From Porphyromonas macacae DSM 20710 = JCM 13914 (lineage in GTDB: Bacteria > Bacteroidota > Bacteroidia > Bacteroidales > Porphyromonadaceae), in contig NZ_KB904153.1 in NCBI RefSeq assembly GCF_000379945.1, forward strand, positions 1-64,000: 64,000 bases of DNA, read 5' to 3'. The position numbers were made by a program, and so were the translations under genes. Positions within the stretch are counted from its first letter, which is position 1. Every line of letters begins with the position of its first letter. This document shows, piece by piece, positions 54,989-64,000 of the stretch. A model generated the notes under the pieces. It made no database searches, was not told where the DNA came from, and worked only from the letters and a program-made list of their open reading frames with translations.

Positions 54989-57199
54989 ATGAAAGAGAAT
55001 TTGATAAAACGCATATATCCTATTGTTGGTATGCGCTGTGCCGCTTGTGCCGCAAACGTGGAGAAAGCGGTCGGAAAAATCGACGGAGTCAGGGGTTGTA
55101 GTGTTCTCTTATCCGAAAACAGTTTGCATGTACAGTATGACTCCGGCATCGTAGACGGAAAGCAATTGCAGAAAACCGTTCGTGCCATCGGTTTCGATTT
55201 GATTATAGGGGATGAAGATGCAGAGAGGCTACAACAAAAGGAAGATATTGAAAAGGCTGAACTGAAGACTATGAAACGGGACACTGTTTTATCTTGGGTT
55301 GCCACTGTTTTAATGATGTCTCTGATGTTTGCAGATTTCGGTAATTCTCTTTTGAAAATGTGGTTGATGATGTTGATAGCTTTGCCCGTTTATTCTTATT
55401 TCGGTCGTAGCTACCATATCAATGCGGTTAAACAGATACGCCATGGTATTATGTCGATGGATACGCTCGTTTCTTTGAGTACCGGCATTTCGTTTTTCTA
55501 CAGTTTTATCATGCTTCTTTTACTTACTTTTTCTGCTGAAACGGTTTATCATGGTACGCATCTTTACTTCGATGCTTCTGCTATGATCATAACATTCGTT
55601 CTTACGGGAAAGTTGATGGAAAAACGTGCTACTTACAGTACCGGCAGTGCCATCAGGCAGCTTGTCGGGTTAATGCCTAAGGAAGCCGTGGTACGCAGAG
55701 ACGGTCGGGACGAGACTGTTCCCATCGGCAGTATTCGAATAAATGAGTTTGTTTGCATACGGCCGGGAGAGCGTATACCGGTAGACGGTGTTGTTATTAG
55801 CGGGCAAAGCAGTGTGGATGAAAGCATGATAAACGGAGAACCTCTGCCGGTAGATAAGGAACCTGATCATTTCTTGTATACCGGTACCATTAACGGGCGT
55901 GGATCCATGATTATGAGAGCAGAGGGGGTAGGGGCACAAACAGTTTTGGGACGTATTATACAGGCTGTGCGTGATGCCCAGTCGAGCAAGGCCCCGATAC
56001 AGCGATTGGCCGATAAGATAGCCTCTGTTTTCGTACCTGTTGTGATAACGATTTCTATTCTTACCTATCTTTTTTGGCTGATATTCGGTGGTTATGGATC
56101 AAATTCCATTGCTCTTTTGTGTGCCATTTCCGTTATGGTTATTGCTTGTCCCTGTGCTTTGGGGCTGGCTACACCTACGGCATTGGTGGTTAGCATAGGC
56201 AAAGCTGCTCAAAACCATGTTTTAATTAAAAATGCCGTTTCATTGGAATTGCTTTCCAATGTGAATACCGTACTGCTGGATAAGACCGGTACATTGACGG
56301 AGGGAAAGCCGGTAGTCAATTCCGTAGAATGGACTGTGGAAGAAAGTCGTGTAAAAAGATATGAGTTGCTTTTGTATGCAGCAGAATTAGCCAATACGCA
56401 TCCGTTGGCGGTTTCTATATGTAACTTCCTTGACTTTAAGAATGCAGAACTGCCGAATTTGGAAGGTTATAATAATGTTCCCGGATCCGGTGTGGAGTTT
56501 GTTTACGAGGGGCATTCCTATCGAATCGGTTCGGAGCGTTTTGTAAGCGAAAAGAAAGGTGTCTGGAAAAAAAGTATTTCCGCAACGTCGGCTTTGGTTT
56601 ACTTCAGTGAAGACGATACATTATTGGCACGTTACGAAATAGCCGATAAGTTACAACCACAAAGTCGTGAGGCCGTTGAAGAATTGAAAAAGCACGGATT
56701 ATCGGTAATCATGGCTACCGGTGACCGTATTGAAAGTGCTGAAGAGATTGCAGCTGAATTAGGAATTACGGAATACAGGGCACGTATGCTTCCGGATGAA
56801 AAAGCAGAATTGGTGAAAGAATTGAAAAAACAGGGACGAACCGTGCTTATGGTGGGTGACGGCGTGAATGATTCGGCTGCCTTGTCACTGGCCGATGTAA
56901 GCGTGGCCATGGCGAAAGGTAGCGATATAGCCGTAGAAACCGCTATGATCACTCTGGTTAAGCATGATCTGCGCTTGTTGTCGGGTGTTTTCAGATTATC
57001 CAGACAAACTCGCAAAATCATAAAGGAAAATTTGTTTTGGGCTCTGATATACAATTTATTGGCGATACCCATTGCCGCCGGAGTGTTGTTTCCTTCGTTC
57101 GGTTTACTCTTGGATCCGGCCATATCCGGAGCTGCCATGGCTTTCAGTTCTATTTCCGTGGTCAGCAACAGTTTGAGGTTAAAACGTTTCAAGTTCTGA
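54989..57199 (+). CDS. copA: Copper-translocating P1B-type ATPase
   Basis: Exports Cu(I). The N-terminal HMA domain has [15 protein letters not shown] near 13-27. Membrane helix 6 carries the CPC metal site in [17 protein letters not shown]; the catalytic Asp lies in [11 protein letters not shown]. The nucleotide-domain His-Pro occurs in NTHPLAVS, and the hinge in [32 protein letters not shown] and [13 protein letters not shown] in the last two helices match the Cu+ subgroup. Length 736. Cotranscribed with the HMA protein. Palindromic repeat copy C lies 100 bases after it. Confidence 0.95.
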   Translation: MKENLIKRIYPIVGMRCAACAANVEKAVGKIDGVRGCSVLLSENSLHVQYDSGIVDGKQLQKTVRAIGFDLIIGDEDAERLQQKEDIEKAELKTMKRDTVLSWVATVLMMSLMFADFGNSLLKMWLMMLIALPVYSYFGRSYHINAVKQIRHGIMSMDTLVSLSTGISFFYSFIMLLLLTFSAETVYHGTHLYFDASAMIITFVLTGKLMEKRATYSTGSAIRQLVGLMPKEAVVRRDGRDETVPIGSIRINEFVCIRPGERIPVDGVVISGQSSVDESMINGEPLPVDKEPDHFLYTGTINGRGSMIMRAEGVGAQTVLGRIIQAVRDAQSSKAPIQRLADKIASVFVPVVITISILTYLFWLIFGGYGSNSIALLCAISVMVIACPCALGLATPTALVVSIGKAAQNHVLIKNAVSLELLSNVNTVLLDKTGTLTEGKPVVNSVEWTVEESRVKRYELLLYAAELANTHPLAVSICNFLDFKNAELPNLEGYNNVPGSGVEFVYEGHSYRIGSERFVSEKKGVWKKSISATSALVYFSEDDTLLARYEIADKLQPQSREAVEELKKHGLSVIMATGDRIESAEEIAAELGITEYRARMLPDEKAELVKELKKQGRTVLMVGDGVNDSAALSLADVSVAMAKGSDIAVETAMITLVKHDLRLLSGVFRLSRQTRKIIKENLFWALIYNLLAIPIAAGVLFPSFGLLLDPAISGAAMAFSSISVVSNSLRLKRFKF

Positions 57200-57602
57200 G
57201 TCGAAGACATAAAACAGTCAAATAAGATCCGAAAGAGAGGCATGTGATGAGAATACACATTGCCTCTCCATTTTTTAATACACGTCATACTCAAAAATTC
57301 TCTGCCTGATGGTTGAAAATTCTTCAAGCAATGGATTTTCAACGAAGTTAACTTGGATTTTTTTTCTTTGCCTGAAGAATTTTCAACCATCAGGCAGATT
57401 TTTTTCAGTCAATCTCAAATAAGATTTATCATTATTTGTTGTTGAAGTATAGAGAATAAATTTTTTAGTTTTCCTGCCTGGATTAAGAAATTCGTAAGTT
57501 TATAAACCGGTTGATTCCAATATGGAGAATCGACCGGAATATTTTGTTGATAATTTGCCTATTAAGAGGTCAGAAATCATCTAATGAAACATTTGATGCT
57601 CG
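57200..57602. other. Intergenic region after copA
   Basis: Holds palindromic repeat copy C at 57301 and, near 57235-57270, GAGAGGCATGTGATGAGA and TTGCCTCTCC, which form a small hairpin (GAGAGGCA/TGCCTCTC) followed by TTTTTTAATA, probably the copA terminator. No gene seen. Confidence 0.5.
57301..57398 (+). repeat. Palindromic intergenic repeat, copy C
   Basis: Perfect 24-base arms: TCTGCCTGATGG at the outer left (arm 57301-57324) and CCATCAGGCAGA at the outer right (arm 57375-57398). The middle has CAACGAAGTTAACTTGG and the T8 run. It is the best-preserved palindrome of the three copies. It is followed by TTTTTTTCAGT, as in copy A. Confidence 0.8.
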
Positions 57603-57959
57603 ATGATAAAAGCGAAAAAAATATATGCCTGTTGGATTTATGTGAGTGACTTGCAAAAATCGAAAGATTTTTACCGGAATATCGGTTTTGAGATAAAACT
57701 CATAGATGGCGATTGGGTGGAGTTTGATTTAGGTGAAACTTCATTTGCCATATTGAAAAGGCCGCAAAGCAAGGGTGGGGTAATTCCACAGAAAACAAGG
57801 ATTATGTTTGAGACCGATAATATCGAACATCTTTACAATGAGTTAAGGAGTAAGAACATAAAGATAATCGGAGAAATAAGGGAAGAACCTTATGGGAAGT
57901 TATTTACATTTGAAGATCCGGATGGTCATTGGCTCGAATTTTTTCAAAGTAGAAAGTAG
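57603..57959 (+). CDS. VOC family (glyoxalase/bleomycin-resistance fold) protein
   Basis: The 118-residue single-module protein has the paired beta-alpha-beta-beta-beta pattern: YACWIYVSDLQKSKDFYRNIGFEIKL in the first half, and IMFETDNIEHLYNELRSKNIKII then LFTFEDPDGHWLEFFQ in the second. The terminal FxDPDGHxLEF is the usual metal-ligand Glu motif. Substrate unknown; too generic to call glyoxalase I. It is a solitary gene. Confidence 0.85.
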   Translation: MIKAKKIYACWIYVSDLQKSKDFYRNIGFEIKLIDGDWVEFDLGETSFAILKRPQSKGGVIPQKTRIMFETDNIEHLYNELRSKNIKIIGEIREEPYGKLFTFEDPDGHWLEFFQSRK

Positions 57960-58167
57960 ACGATTTGACATTTCGGAAGGGAAAGAATTGTATATGATTT
58001 TGTCGAATCGCTCAACCGAGGATTGATGGGAAAGATTATCAAGAAAAGACGAGACGGATTTTTGTTTATTATAAAATAAAAAGGATTGAAAGGTTGATGT
58101 TTTTATGCTGTTTATAGAATTTTGAATTGTACGGCATGCTTGGCTTTACGTAAATTATATAAAGGTG

Positions 58168-58175
58168 TATATTTG
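58168..58175 (+). promoter_or_regulatory. -7 element for nadE
   Basis: TATATTTG fits TAnnTTTG and is 75 bases before the ATG at 58250. No standard-spaced -33 box. Confidence 0.45.
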
Positions 58176-58249
58176 TGCAATATTAACCTTGTTCTACAAT
58201 TGATTGAAATTTACAAGAATAACATAATATCATTCTTTTCTGAGAGAAT

Positions 58250-60187
58250 ATGAAATACGGATTTATCAAAGTAGCCTCTGCCGTACCATTCCTTGAGGTT
58301 GCCAATTGCGATTACAATATAGAACGCATAGAGAAAATGGTCTTCGATGCCGACCGTAACGGAGTCGAAATTATTGCTTTCCCCGAACTGAGTATTACAG
58401 GGTATACCTGCGGAGATTTGTTCTTGCAACCTTATTTGCTGGAAAAAGCTGAAGATGCCTTGAGCCGTTTGGTGGAGCGTACGGCTGAAACACAGGTTTT
58501 GGTTATTGTGGGTATGCCGTTGCGTGTCGAGGAAAAACTGTTTAATTCGGCTGTTGCTTTTCAGCATGGTAAAATGCTCGGTGCTATTCCTAAAACCTAT
58601 TTGCCGAATTATCGGGAGTTTCAGGAGAAACGCTGGTTTTCGCCTGCCAGCGATTTGCAATTTTCCATTGCCGACATAGCCGGACATAAAGTACCTATCG
58701 GGCATAATATTATTTTCCGCTGCGGTACGGTTGGTATCGGTATCGAGATTTGCGAAGATATGTGGACTCCTTATACCCCGGGTACGCGTCTTTGCCTTTA
58801 TGGTGCTCAGATTATTTTCAATCTTTCCGCCAGTAATGAAAATGCCGGAAAACATAGCTATCTCAGGTCACTTATCAGCGGACTTTCTTCACAGAGCATT
58901 TCCGGTTATGTTTATTCTTCCTGCGGTTATGGCGAAAGTTCGACGGACGTCGTATTCACCGGAAAAGGTTTTATAGCCGAATGTGGAGAGATCATTGAAG
59001 AAATGGAGCGTTTCGACTATAGCGAGCGTATGATAATCAATGATATAGATGTATCGCGCATTCAGACGGAGCGATTGATTAATAGCAGCTTTAAGGCTGC
59101 GGTTTCCCATTTTACCGACACCAACCTCACGGAGATACCTTTTACGCTGCGTTCAGCAGAGCAATCGCCCGCTATTACGCGTACTGTGGAGCGAAATCCT
59201 TTTTTGCCCGATACCCCTTTGCGGGATGAGCGATGCCGTGAGATTTTTAACATACAGATCAGCGGTCTTGCACAGCGTCTCAGACACATGAAAACAAATA
59301 ATGCCATTATCGGTATTAGCGGAGGTCTCGACTCTACGCTGGCACTGCTCGTTACAGTGGGTACATTCGATTTTCTTGGGCTGGATCGTAAGGGAATTAT
59401 TGCCGTTACCATGCCGGGATTTGGTACTTCCAAACGTACTTATACCAATGCGTATGAGTTGATGAGCAGATTGGGAGTGACGATTTTGGATATCGATATC
59501 ACGAAGGCTTGTGAACTTCATTTTAAGCAGATCGGGCACGATTCTGCCGTGCATGATGCCGTTTATGAAAATTCACAAGCCAGAGAGCGTACTAAAATAC
59601 TTATGGACTTGGCCAATAAATACAAAGGTCCTGTAATCGGAACAGGAGATTTATCCGAGATGGCGCTGGGGTGGTGTACTTTTAACGGAGATCAAATGGC
59701 CATGTATAGCGTCAATGCGAGTTTGCCGAAAACATCCGTACAGTTGATTGTGAATTATCTGGCGCGTATCAACCGTTTCGGGGCCGATACTTCCAACACA
59801 TTGCGTTCGGTACTGGATACCCCTATAAGTCCGGAATTAAAGCCTGTCGATGCTCAAAAACAAACTTCGGAGTCTACGGAAAGTATCATTGGCCCATATG
59901 AACTGCATGACTTTTTCATCTATCATTTCATGCACAATGCATTTGCTCCGGAAAAGATTTTTTACCTTGCCGAGGTTGCTTTCAGAGGCAATTATACACG
60001 TGCTGAAATAAAGAAGTGTATGTTGACCTTTTTCAAGAGATTTTTCGCCCAACAGTTCAAACGAAATGCCATGCCGGACGGTCCGAAAGTTAGCCGTATC
60101 AGTCTTTCTCCTCGTGGAGAGTGGCGTATGGTGAGCGATGCGCATAGTGCTATGTGGCTGAAGGAGATTGAACTTTTGCCGGAATAA
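58250..60187 (+). CDS. nadE: Glutamine-dependent NAD+ synthetase
   Basis: Amidates nicotinate adenine dinucleotide to NAD+. The N-terminal nitrilase-type glutaminase domain has IIAFPELSITGYTCGDLF (Glu), KTYLPNYREFQEKRWF (Lys) and VGIGIEICEDMWTP (Cys nucleophile). The C-terminal synthetase has IIGISGGLDSTLALLV near 352-367 and GTGDLSEMALGWCTFNGD. Length 645 is normal for the two-domain form. The following porin gene lies 100 bases away with its own leader. Confidence 0.96.
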   Translation: MKYGFIKVASAVPFLEVANCDYNIERIEKMVFDADRNGVEIIAFPELSITGYTCGDLFLQPYLLEKAEDALSRLVERTAETQVLVIVGMPLRVEEKLFNSAVAFQHGKMLGAIPKTYLPNYREFQEKRWFSPASDLQFSIADIAGHKVPIGHNIIFRCGTVGIGIEICEDMWTPYTPGTRLCLYGAQIIFNLSASNENAGKHSYLRSLISGLSSQSISGYVYSSCGYGESSTDVVFTGKGFIAECGEIIEEMERFDYSERMIINDIDVSRIQTERLINSSFKAAVSHFTDTNLTEIPFTLRSAEQSPAITRTVERNPFLPDTPLRDERCREIFNIQISGLAQRLRHMKTNNAIIGISGGLDSTLALLVTVGTFDFLGLDRKGIIAVTMPGFGTSKRTYTNAYELMSRLGVTILDIDITKACELHFKQIGHDSAVHDAVYENSQARERTKILMDLANKYKGPVIGTGDLSEMALGWCTFNGDQMAMYSVNASLPKTSVQLIVNYLARINRFGADTSNTLRSVLDTPISPELKPVDAQKQTSESTESIIGPYELHDFFIYHFMHNAFAPEKIFYLAEVAFRGNYTRAEIKKCMLTFFKRFFAQQFKRNAMPDGPKVSRISLSPRGEWRMVSDAHSAMWLKEIELLPE

Positions 60188-60287
60188 TTGACTATATTGT
60201 CGCTTATAATTTAAACGAACATCTTGTTATATGTGCGATATTTATTTCCATAACAATAATCTATCCAATCACTAAACAAGCTTTATT

Positions 60288-61301
60288 ATGCAGTTGAAGA
60301 AATTTCTTTTGATCAGCTTATTAATGTTTTTGGCTGTTCTTACACCTGTATCGGCACAGTATTATTTGGGTTCAGAAGAAAGAGGGGTTACATTAGGAGC
60401 CTATGCTCAAGCCGGTTTTGGTGCAGAATTTAAAGAAACATCTAACATTAATTCGTTTTACTTGAGGCGTGCTGTTGTCCATGCCAAAGCTCACATTACG
60501 GATAAATGGACAGCAATGGCTGTGGCAGATTTTGCAAAGGGCTTCACTTTGCTTGATCTGTATGCTCAATACTCTTTTGCTCCACAGCTAAATGTACGGT
60601 TAGGGCAGTTCAAGAATCCCGTAGGTTGGGAAAATCAATTTAATCCGGCCACCAACGAACTGGTAGAAGGTTCTATTCTTACCAATTACGTGCTCGGCAA
60701 TGGGCCTATTTGTCCCTTCTTTAGCGGTCACAGCACTACGGGCCGAGATATTGGTTTGGAGGTTTCAGGAGCATTGTTTAATGGTTTACTCGATTATCGT
60801 TTGGATGTGTTGAACGGTAATGGTATAAATCAAGTAGATAATAATACCCATAAATCATTCGGTGGCAGCCTGACTCTGCATCCATTGGAAGGACTTTCTC
60901 TAAACGGAAGCGCTTTGTATGGACGGATCAATATGGATGTGGCCGGAGTAAACACGCGCGTGGAGCGTCTGCAGTGGGGAGCTGCCGCTGCTTATACGAG
61001 CGATATGTTCGACCTTCGTGCAGAGGGACTGTTCCTGCATCTCGATTCGGATAAGGACAAAGGCTATAATGTGACGGGAGTAGCACACTTTTCGGATAGA
61101 GTAGACGGCGTCGCAGCTTTTGAACAGCTTTTTCAGGCTAAAGACATAAATATTCTGAGTGCTGTGGGAGGAGTTCAATATAACTTTTCCAAACGGTGTC
61201 GTTTACAGGCGCAATATATTTTTACTCAAACGAAAAACAAAGTTGTCGACGCAACTGATGATGCCCATCGGGTAGTGGCACAGCTACAGGTTTCTTTTTA
61301 A
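60288..61301 (+). CDS. Porin of the phosphate-selective (OprP/OprO-like) type
   Basis: The 337-residue outer-membrane protein has a signal peptide (QLKKFLLISLLMFLAVLTPVSAQ) followed by a beta-rich barrel with SFYLRRAVVHAKAHITDKWTAMAVADFA, LDLYAQYSFAPQLNVRLGQFKNPVGWENQFNP, and VRLGQFK-type turn motifs characteristic of the P/O porin family. The last strand ends RVVAQLQVSF with a terminal Phe, the BAM recognition signal. Substrate not predictable. Confidence 0.9.
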   Translation: MQLKKFLLISLLMFLAVLTPVSAQYYLGSEERGVTLGAYAQAGFGAEFKETSNINSFYLRRAVVHAKAHITDKWTAMAVADFAKGFTLLDLYAQYSFAPQLNVRLGQFKNPVGWENQFNPATNELVEGSILTNYVLGNGPICPFFSGHSTTGRDIGLEVSGALFNGLLDYRLDVLNGNGINQVDNNTHKSFGGSLTLHPLEGLSLNGSALYGRINMDVAGVNTRVERLQWGAAAAYTSDMFDLRAEGLFLHLDSDKDKGYNVTGVAHFSDRVDGVAAFEQLFQAKDINILSAVGGVQYNFSKRCRLQAQYIFTQTKNKVVDATDDAHRVVAQLQVSF

Positions 61302-61334
61302 GAAACTTTTGGCTTTATACGCTGTCTCGTACAT

Positions 61335-61518
61335 AAACAAAGGGGGTGTGTCAAAACTCCATTCTCCCTAAATCAACTGTCATTTGTAAAGAACAATCGC
61401 TATCAAAGAGCTAAAAACTCAATGATAGCGATTGTTTTATTGGGTTAGAAAGGGCGCTAACTATCGATATGAAAGGAGATTTCTCCCAATTCCATGTTTT
61501 GACACAGCCCCTTTGTTT
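61335..61518. mobile_element. 184-bp MITE-like element with internal hairpin
   Basis: Inverted ends AAACAAAGGGGGTGTGTCAA and its near-complement (23 bases, one mismatch, ending TTTGACACAGCCCCTTTGTTT) enclose an inner dyad ACAATCGCTATCA/TGATAGCGATTGT. No open reading frame. The ends resemble the GGGGCTGTGTCAAAA termini common to some Bacteroidetes insertion sequences, so it is probably a non-autonomous relative. It is unrelated to the 222-bp family. It lies 33 bases after the porin gene. Confidence 0.7.
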
Positions 61519-61579
61519 TGGAGGGATATGTTTTTATTCTATTCGATACAGGCAAATCAAAATGTTGAAATGTGATTTG

Positions 61580-62806
61580 TTATGCGTATTCCAACGTCAA
61601 TAACCGGGCCGGATTCAAGACTTCTCTTGCCACTTCAAAGATATCATCGGCAGTAATACTATCTATGCGGAGATAAAGCTCGGGCAGGGAATTAAAATGC
61701 TCGAAATGCATTAGGCTTTTTCCCATGGAGAGGAATACATTTTCCCTGTTGTCGTTGGAAATTGCCAACTGACCTTTTAATTGTTGTTTTGCCGCAGTGA
61801 GTTCCTGTTCGGTCAGTGGACGGCAGATGAACTGCTCCAGTGCCTCCAGAACCAGTTTTTTTGTATAGGCTGCATTTTGTTTGGCGCAGCCGTAGTAGAT
61901 ATGAAAAACACCGGTATCGCTATATGCCGTATATCCTGCTTCCACGTTGTATACCAAACCGTTTTCTTCGCGCAGCAACATATTTAATTGGGAATTCATA
62001 CCCGGACCACCCAGAATATTTGTCATCAGGCTGAGTGCGTATCTGCGTTTATCGTTCATCGCATAAGCCAGATTGCCTATCATGGTATGGTGTTGATAAG
62101 TGTCTTTTCTTCTTCTTATCGTTTGTCCGCATGGATGTACAAAAGGTTTTCTTTTAACAGCCTCTCTTCGTGGTACGGGGTCCTTGGAAGGGAAATAGTA
62201 TGATGCCTGCTCTATCAGTCGTTCAAAATCCACCTGTCCCATAACAAAAAGAAGCATATTGTCAGGCCTGTAATGTTTGGCCAGAAATTGCCGGCCTGAA
62301 GCCGGTTGTACACGTCTGACCGATTGTTCTGTGCCGAGAATGTTGTGTCCGAGCGGCCTTCCTTTGAAAAGCAAATTTTCAAATTCATCGTATATCAGTT
62401 CTGCAGGAGTGTCTTTATACGAATTTATCTCATCGATAATCACCTCTTTTTCTTTTTGAAGTTCTTTCTCCGGATAGGCGCTGTGGAGAACGATGTCACT
62501 CATCAGCTCCATCGCCCGGTTGAGGTGCCTTTTACTGAAGGCTGCATATAAGAACGTTTCTTCTTTAGTCGTAAAGGCGTTTAAGTCCGCTCCTACCTCT
62601 TCCATTCTGAAAATAATTTGTTTGGCAGATCGCTTCCCGGTACCTTTGAAAAGCATGTGTTCGGTAAAATGAGCCAATCCATGCTCACGGTTATTTTCGT
62701 GACGCGACCCCACACCGATACCGTAACCGAGGTAAGTTACTTCGCTTTGATCGGGAAAATAGGCTATTTTCAGGCCTGAAGGCAATATTTCTGTGATATA
62801 TTCCAT
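61580..62806 (-). CDS. M16 family zinc peptidase (processing-peptidase-like)
   Basis: Start at ATG 62806 (MEYITEILPSGLKIAYFPDQSEV); an in-frame extension to 62860 is not needed. The inverted zinc motif HFTEH (HxxEH) is in GLAHFTEHMLFKGTGKRSAKQI, with the distal Glu in LQKEKEVIIDEINSYKDTPAE. The C-terminal inactive-half features (YNVEAGYTAYSDTGVFHIYYG) complete the 408-residue subunit. Probably cytoplasmic or periplasmic; no signal peptide visible. Divergent from the SIS isomerase gene; start codons are 68 bases apart. Confidence 0.93.
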   Translation of the reverse strand: MEYITEILPSGLKIAYFPDQSEVTYLGYGIGVGSRHENNREHGLAHFTEHMLFKGTGKRSAKQIIFRMEEVGADLNAFTTKEETFLYAAFSKRHLNRAMELMSDIVLHSAYPEKELQKEKEVIIDEINSYKDTPAELIYDEFENLLFKGRPLGHNILGTEQSVRRVQPASGRQFLAKHYRPDNMLLFVMGQVDFERLIEQASYYFPSKDPVPRREAVKRKPFVHPCGQTIRRRKDTYQHHTMIGNLAYAMNDKRRYALSLMTNILGGPGMNSQLNMLLREENGLVYNVEAGYTAYSDTGVFHIYYGCAKQNAAYTKKLVLEALEQFICRPLTEQELTAAKQQLKGQLAISNDNRENVFLSMGKSLMHFEHFNSLPELYLRIDSITADDIFEVAREVLNPARLLTLEYA

Positions 62807-62873
62807 TATAGACGGTCTTTTATTAGAAGGATTCAAAATTAATAAATACTTTTGTGCCATAATTTGTTACAAT

Positions 62874-63503
62874 ATGGAGCAAAAGCAGATACATCATTAT
62901 ACCGTAGCAGAGATTTTACAGGCCGAAGCAGCAGCTGTGCAGGCCATTCCGCAAGATAATGATTATGAAAAAGCCGTGGACTTGATTGTGAAATGTGTTC
63001 ATGAGCGAGGCGGACGTTTGGTTACTACCGGTATGGGCAAGGCTGGTCAGATAGCACTTAATATAGCAACTACTTTTAGCTCTACAGGAACCCCTGCATA
63101 CTTTCTGCATCCGAGTGAAGCACAACATGGTGATTTGGGTTTGTTGTGCAAAAATGATATTATGCTCATGATCAGTAATTCCGGTAAAACTCGCGAGGTG
63201 TTGGAGTTATTGGATTTGGCCAAACGTTTGGTGCCGGATCTGCCGACGATCATGATTACAGGCGCTCCTGATTGTAAGTTGGCTTGCAGTGTAGATGTGT
63301 GCTTATCCACAGGAAATCCTGCGGAGGTTTGTCCGTTGGGGCTTACACCTACTACCAGTACCACAGTAATGACTGTGTTGGGTGATATATTGGTAGTGGA
63401 AACAATGCAACGAATAGGTTTCGGTTATCACGATTACTCTCTGCGTCACCACGGTGGCTATTTAGGTCTCCGCAGTCGTACCCTGAGCGAAGATGAAGCA
63501 TAG
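62874..63503 (+). CDS. SIS-domain sugar-phosphate isomerase (KdsD/GutQ-like, no CBS domains)
   Basis: Related to arabinose-5-phosphate isomerases that make the Kdo precursor. The SIS domain is complete: GGRLVTTGMGKAGQIALNIATTFSSTGTPAYFLHPSEAQHGDLG, MLMISNSGKTREVLELL, and GLTPTTSTTVMTVLGDILVV. The usual tandem CBS domains of KdsD are absent; the 209-residue protein ends soon after with HHGGYLGLRSRTLSEDEA. Start at ATG 62874 (MEQKQIHHYTVAEIL). The short form is known among Bacteroidetes; the enzymatic identity is likely but unproven. Confidence 0.85.
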   Translation: MEQKQIHHYTVAEILQAEAAAVQAIPQDNDYEKAVDLIVKCVHERGGRLVTTGMGKAGQIALNIATTFSSTGTPAYFLHPSEAQHGDLGLLCKNDIMLMISNSGKTREVLELLDLAKRLVPDLPTIMITGAPDCKLACSVDVCLSTGNPAEVCPLGLTPTTSTTVMTVLGDILVVETMQRIGFGYHDYSLRHHGGYLGLRSRTLSEDEA

Positions 63504-63558
63504 GATGCTTCATGGTTGTTCTGCTTTTCTTGCCTTTACTATCATATTATAACTATTG

Positions 63559-64000
63559 ATGACATTTGAAGAACTTGGTGTAAGCACACCTATCCGTCGA
63601 GCAATTGAAGAGCTTGGCTACGAACATCCCATGCCCGTACAGCAGGAAGTGATTCCATACCTTTTGGGCGAACCTGTCGATTTAATTGCATTGGCTCAGA
63701 CGGGTACGGGTAAAACAGCGGCTTTCGGACTGCCGCTTCTCCAAAAGATAGAGAAAGAACTTTCCGATAGAAATGAAGACAAACAGGGGCGTAAACCGCT
63801 AGCTCTGGTTTTATGCCCCACACGAGAGTTGTGTTTGCAGATTGCCGATGATCTGACCGGATACAGTAAATATTTACCCTCCACGCGTATCTTACCCGTA
63901 TACGGAGGTTCCTCCATCGAATCGCAGATAAAAGTATTGAGGCGCGGAGTCGAAATCCTTGTTGCCACGCCGGGAAGACTTTTAGACTTGATGAAAAGAG
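63559..64000 (+). CDS. DEAD-box RNA helicase, N-terminal part (cut by window end)
   Basis: From ATG 63559 (MTFEELGVSTPIRRAIEELGYEHPMPVQQEVI), the Q motif is PMPVQQEVIP, motif I ALAQTGTGKTAAFGLPLL, Ia PTRELCLQIAD, and Ib TPGRLLDL appears just before the edge. The remaining motifs lie outside the window. RNA unwinding in ribosome assembly or mRNA turnover is the family role. Confidence 0.94.
   Translation, partial: MTFEELGVSTPIRRAIEELGYEHPMPVQQEVIPYLLGEPVDLIALAQTGTGKTAAFGLPLLQKIEKELSDRNEDKQGRKPLALVLCPTRELCLQIADDLTGYSKYLPSTRILPVYGGSSIESQIKVLRRGVEILVATPGRLLDLMKR

Noticed and set aside
56632-57390. 252-residue minus-strand ORF over the copA end
   Set aside because: It is antisense to copA and extends into the palindromic repeat, and its N-terminal KNFQPSGREF text is repeat-derived.
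58211-58855. 214-residue minus-strand ORF at the nadE start
   Set aside because: Antisense to the nitrilase domain of nadE; no family features.
1-64000. CRISPR array
   Set aside because: No regularly spaced short direct repeats or cas-like genes were found; the repeated elements are dispersed singly.

Overview
The window looks like a chromosomal segment of a Bacteroidales bacterium, probably near Porphyromonas/Tannerella-type genera; the genus cannot be fixed by reading alone. The evidence is the protein families (GLPGLI, DUF4271, DUF4252, CtlX, GH97, and a Wza/Wzc pair of Bacteroidetes type), the gene order DUF4271-hemD-rnpA-yidD-tatD-tyrS, a zinc-ligand-less Tgt, and promoters with the Bacteroidetes -7 motif TAnnTTTG. 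Base composition is AT-rich, most strongly at the left end.

Layout. 1-1500: mobile-element debris, namely the 5' end of an IS4-type transposase, a 222-bp MITE that shares its terminal repeats, and a decayed gene split by that MITE. 1506-15637: one long plus-strand exopolysaccharide/capsule operon with a WecA-like initiating transferase, Wzx flippase, PIG-L deacetylase, acyltransferase, several glycosyltransferases, Wzy polymerase, a WecG/TagA-type transferase, Wza-like exporter and Wzc-like kinase. 15640-21250: an accessory stretch with palindromic repeats, a 58-residue double-glycine-leader peptide too short for ordinary gene calling, a secreted carboxypeptidase-regulatory-like protein, a peptidase E-like protein, a methyltransferase, and a broken mobile-element primase-helicase of visibly higher GC. 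21283-25818: Fur-like regulator, purA, folC and an MFS transporter. 25992-33005: tRNA-Gln, argS, mnmA, GH97, queF and a lipid kinase. 33388-37214 (minus): an ornithine/citrulline/proline-type catabolic operon (rocD-ctlX-rocA). 37970-41516: GLPGLI protein and a TonB-receptor-like barrel with a frameshifted signal peptide. 41720-45606: tgt, LptF/G permease, smpB, fructose-bisphosphate aldolase. 45738-49837 (minus): tyrS, tatD, yidD, rnpA, hemD, DUF4271 in a tight operon. 49995-52139: DUF4252 / ECF sigma / putative anti-sigma / DUF4252. 52333-57959: GH27 alpha-galactosidase, Dps, copper HMA protein and CopA, VOC protein. 58250-64000: nadE, porin, a second MITE type, M16 protease, SIS-domain isomerase, and a DEAD-box helicase cut by the window edge.

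Connections: queF and tgt are two steps of queuosine synthesis and sit with mnmA and argS, so tRNA maturation is a theme of the middle. Three intergenic repeat families (222-bp MITE, about 110-bp palindrome, 184-bp MITE) punctuate the right-hand two thirds. The least explained items are the double-glycine peptide at 16041, the paired DUF4252/sigma module, and the MITE family that apparently borrows the ends of the truncated IS4-type element.
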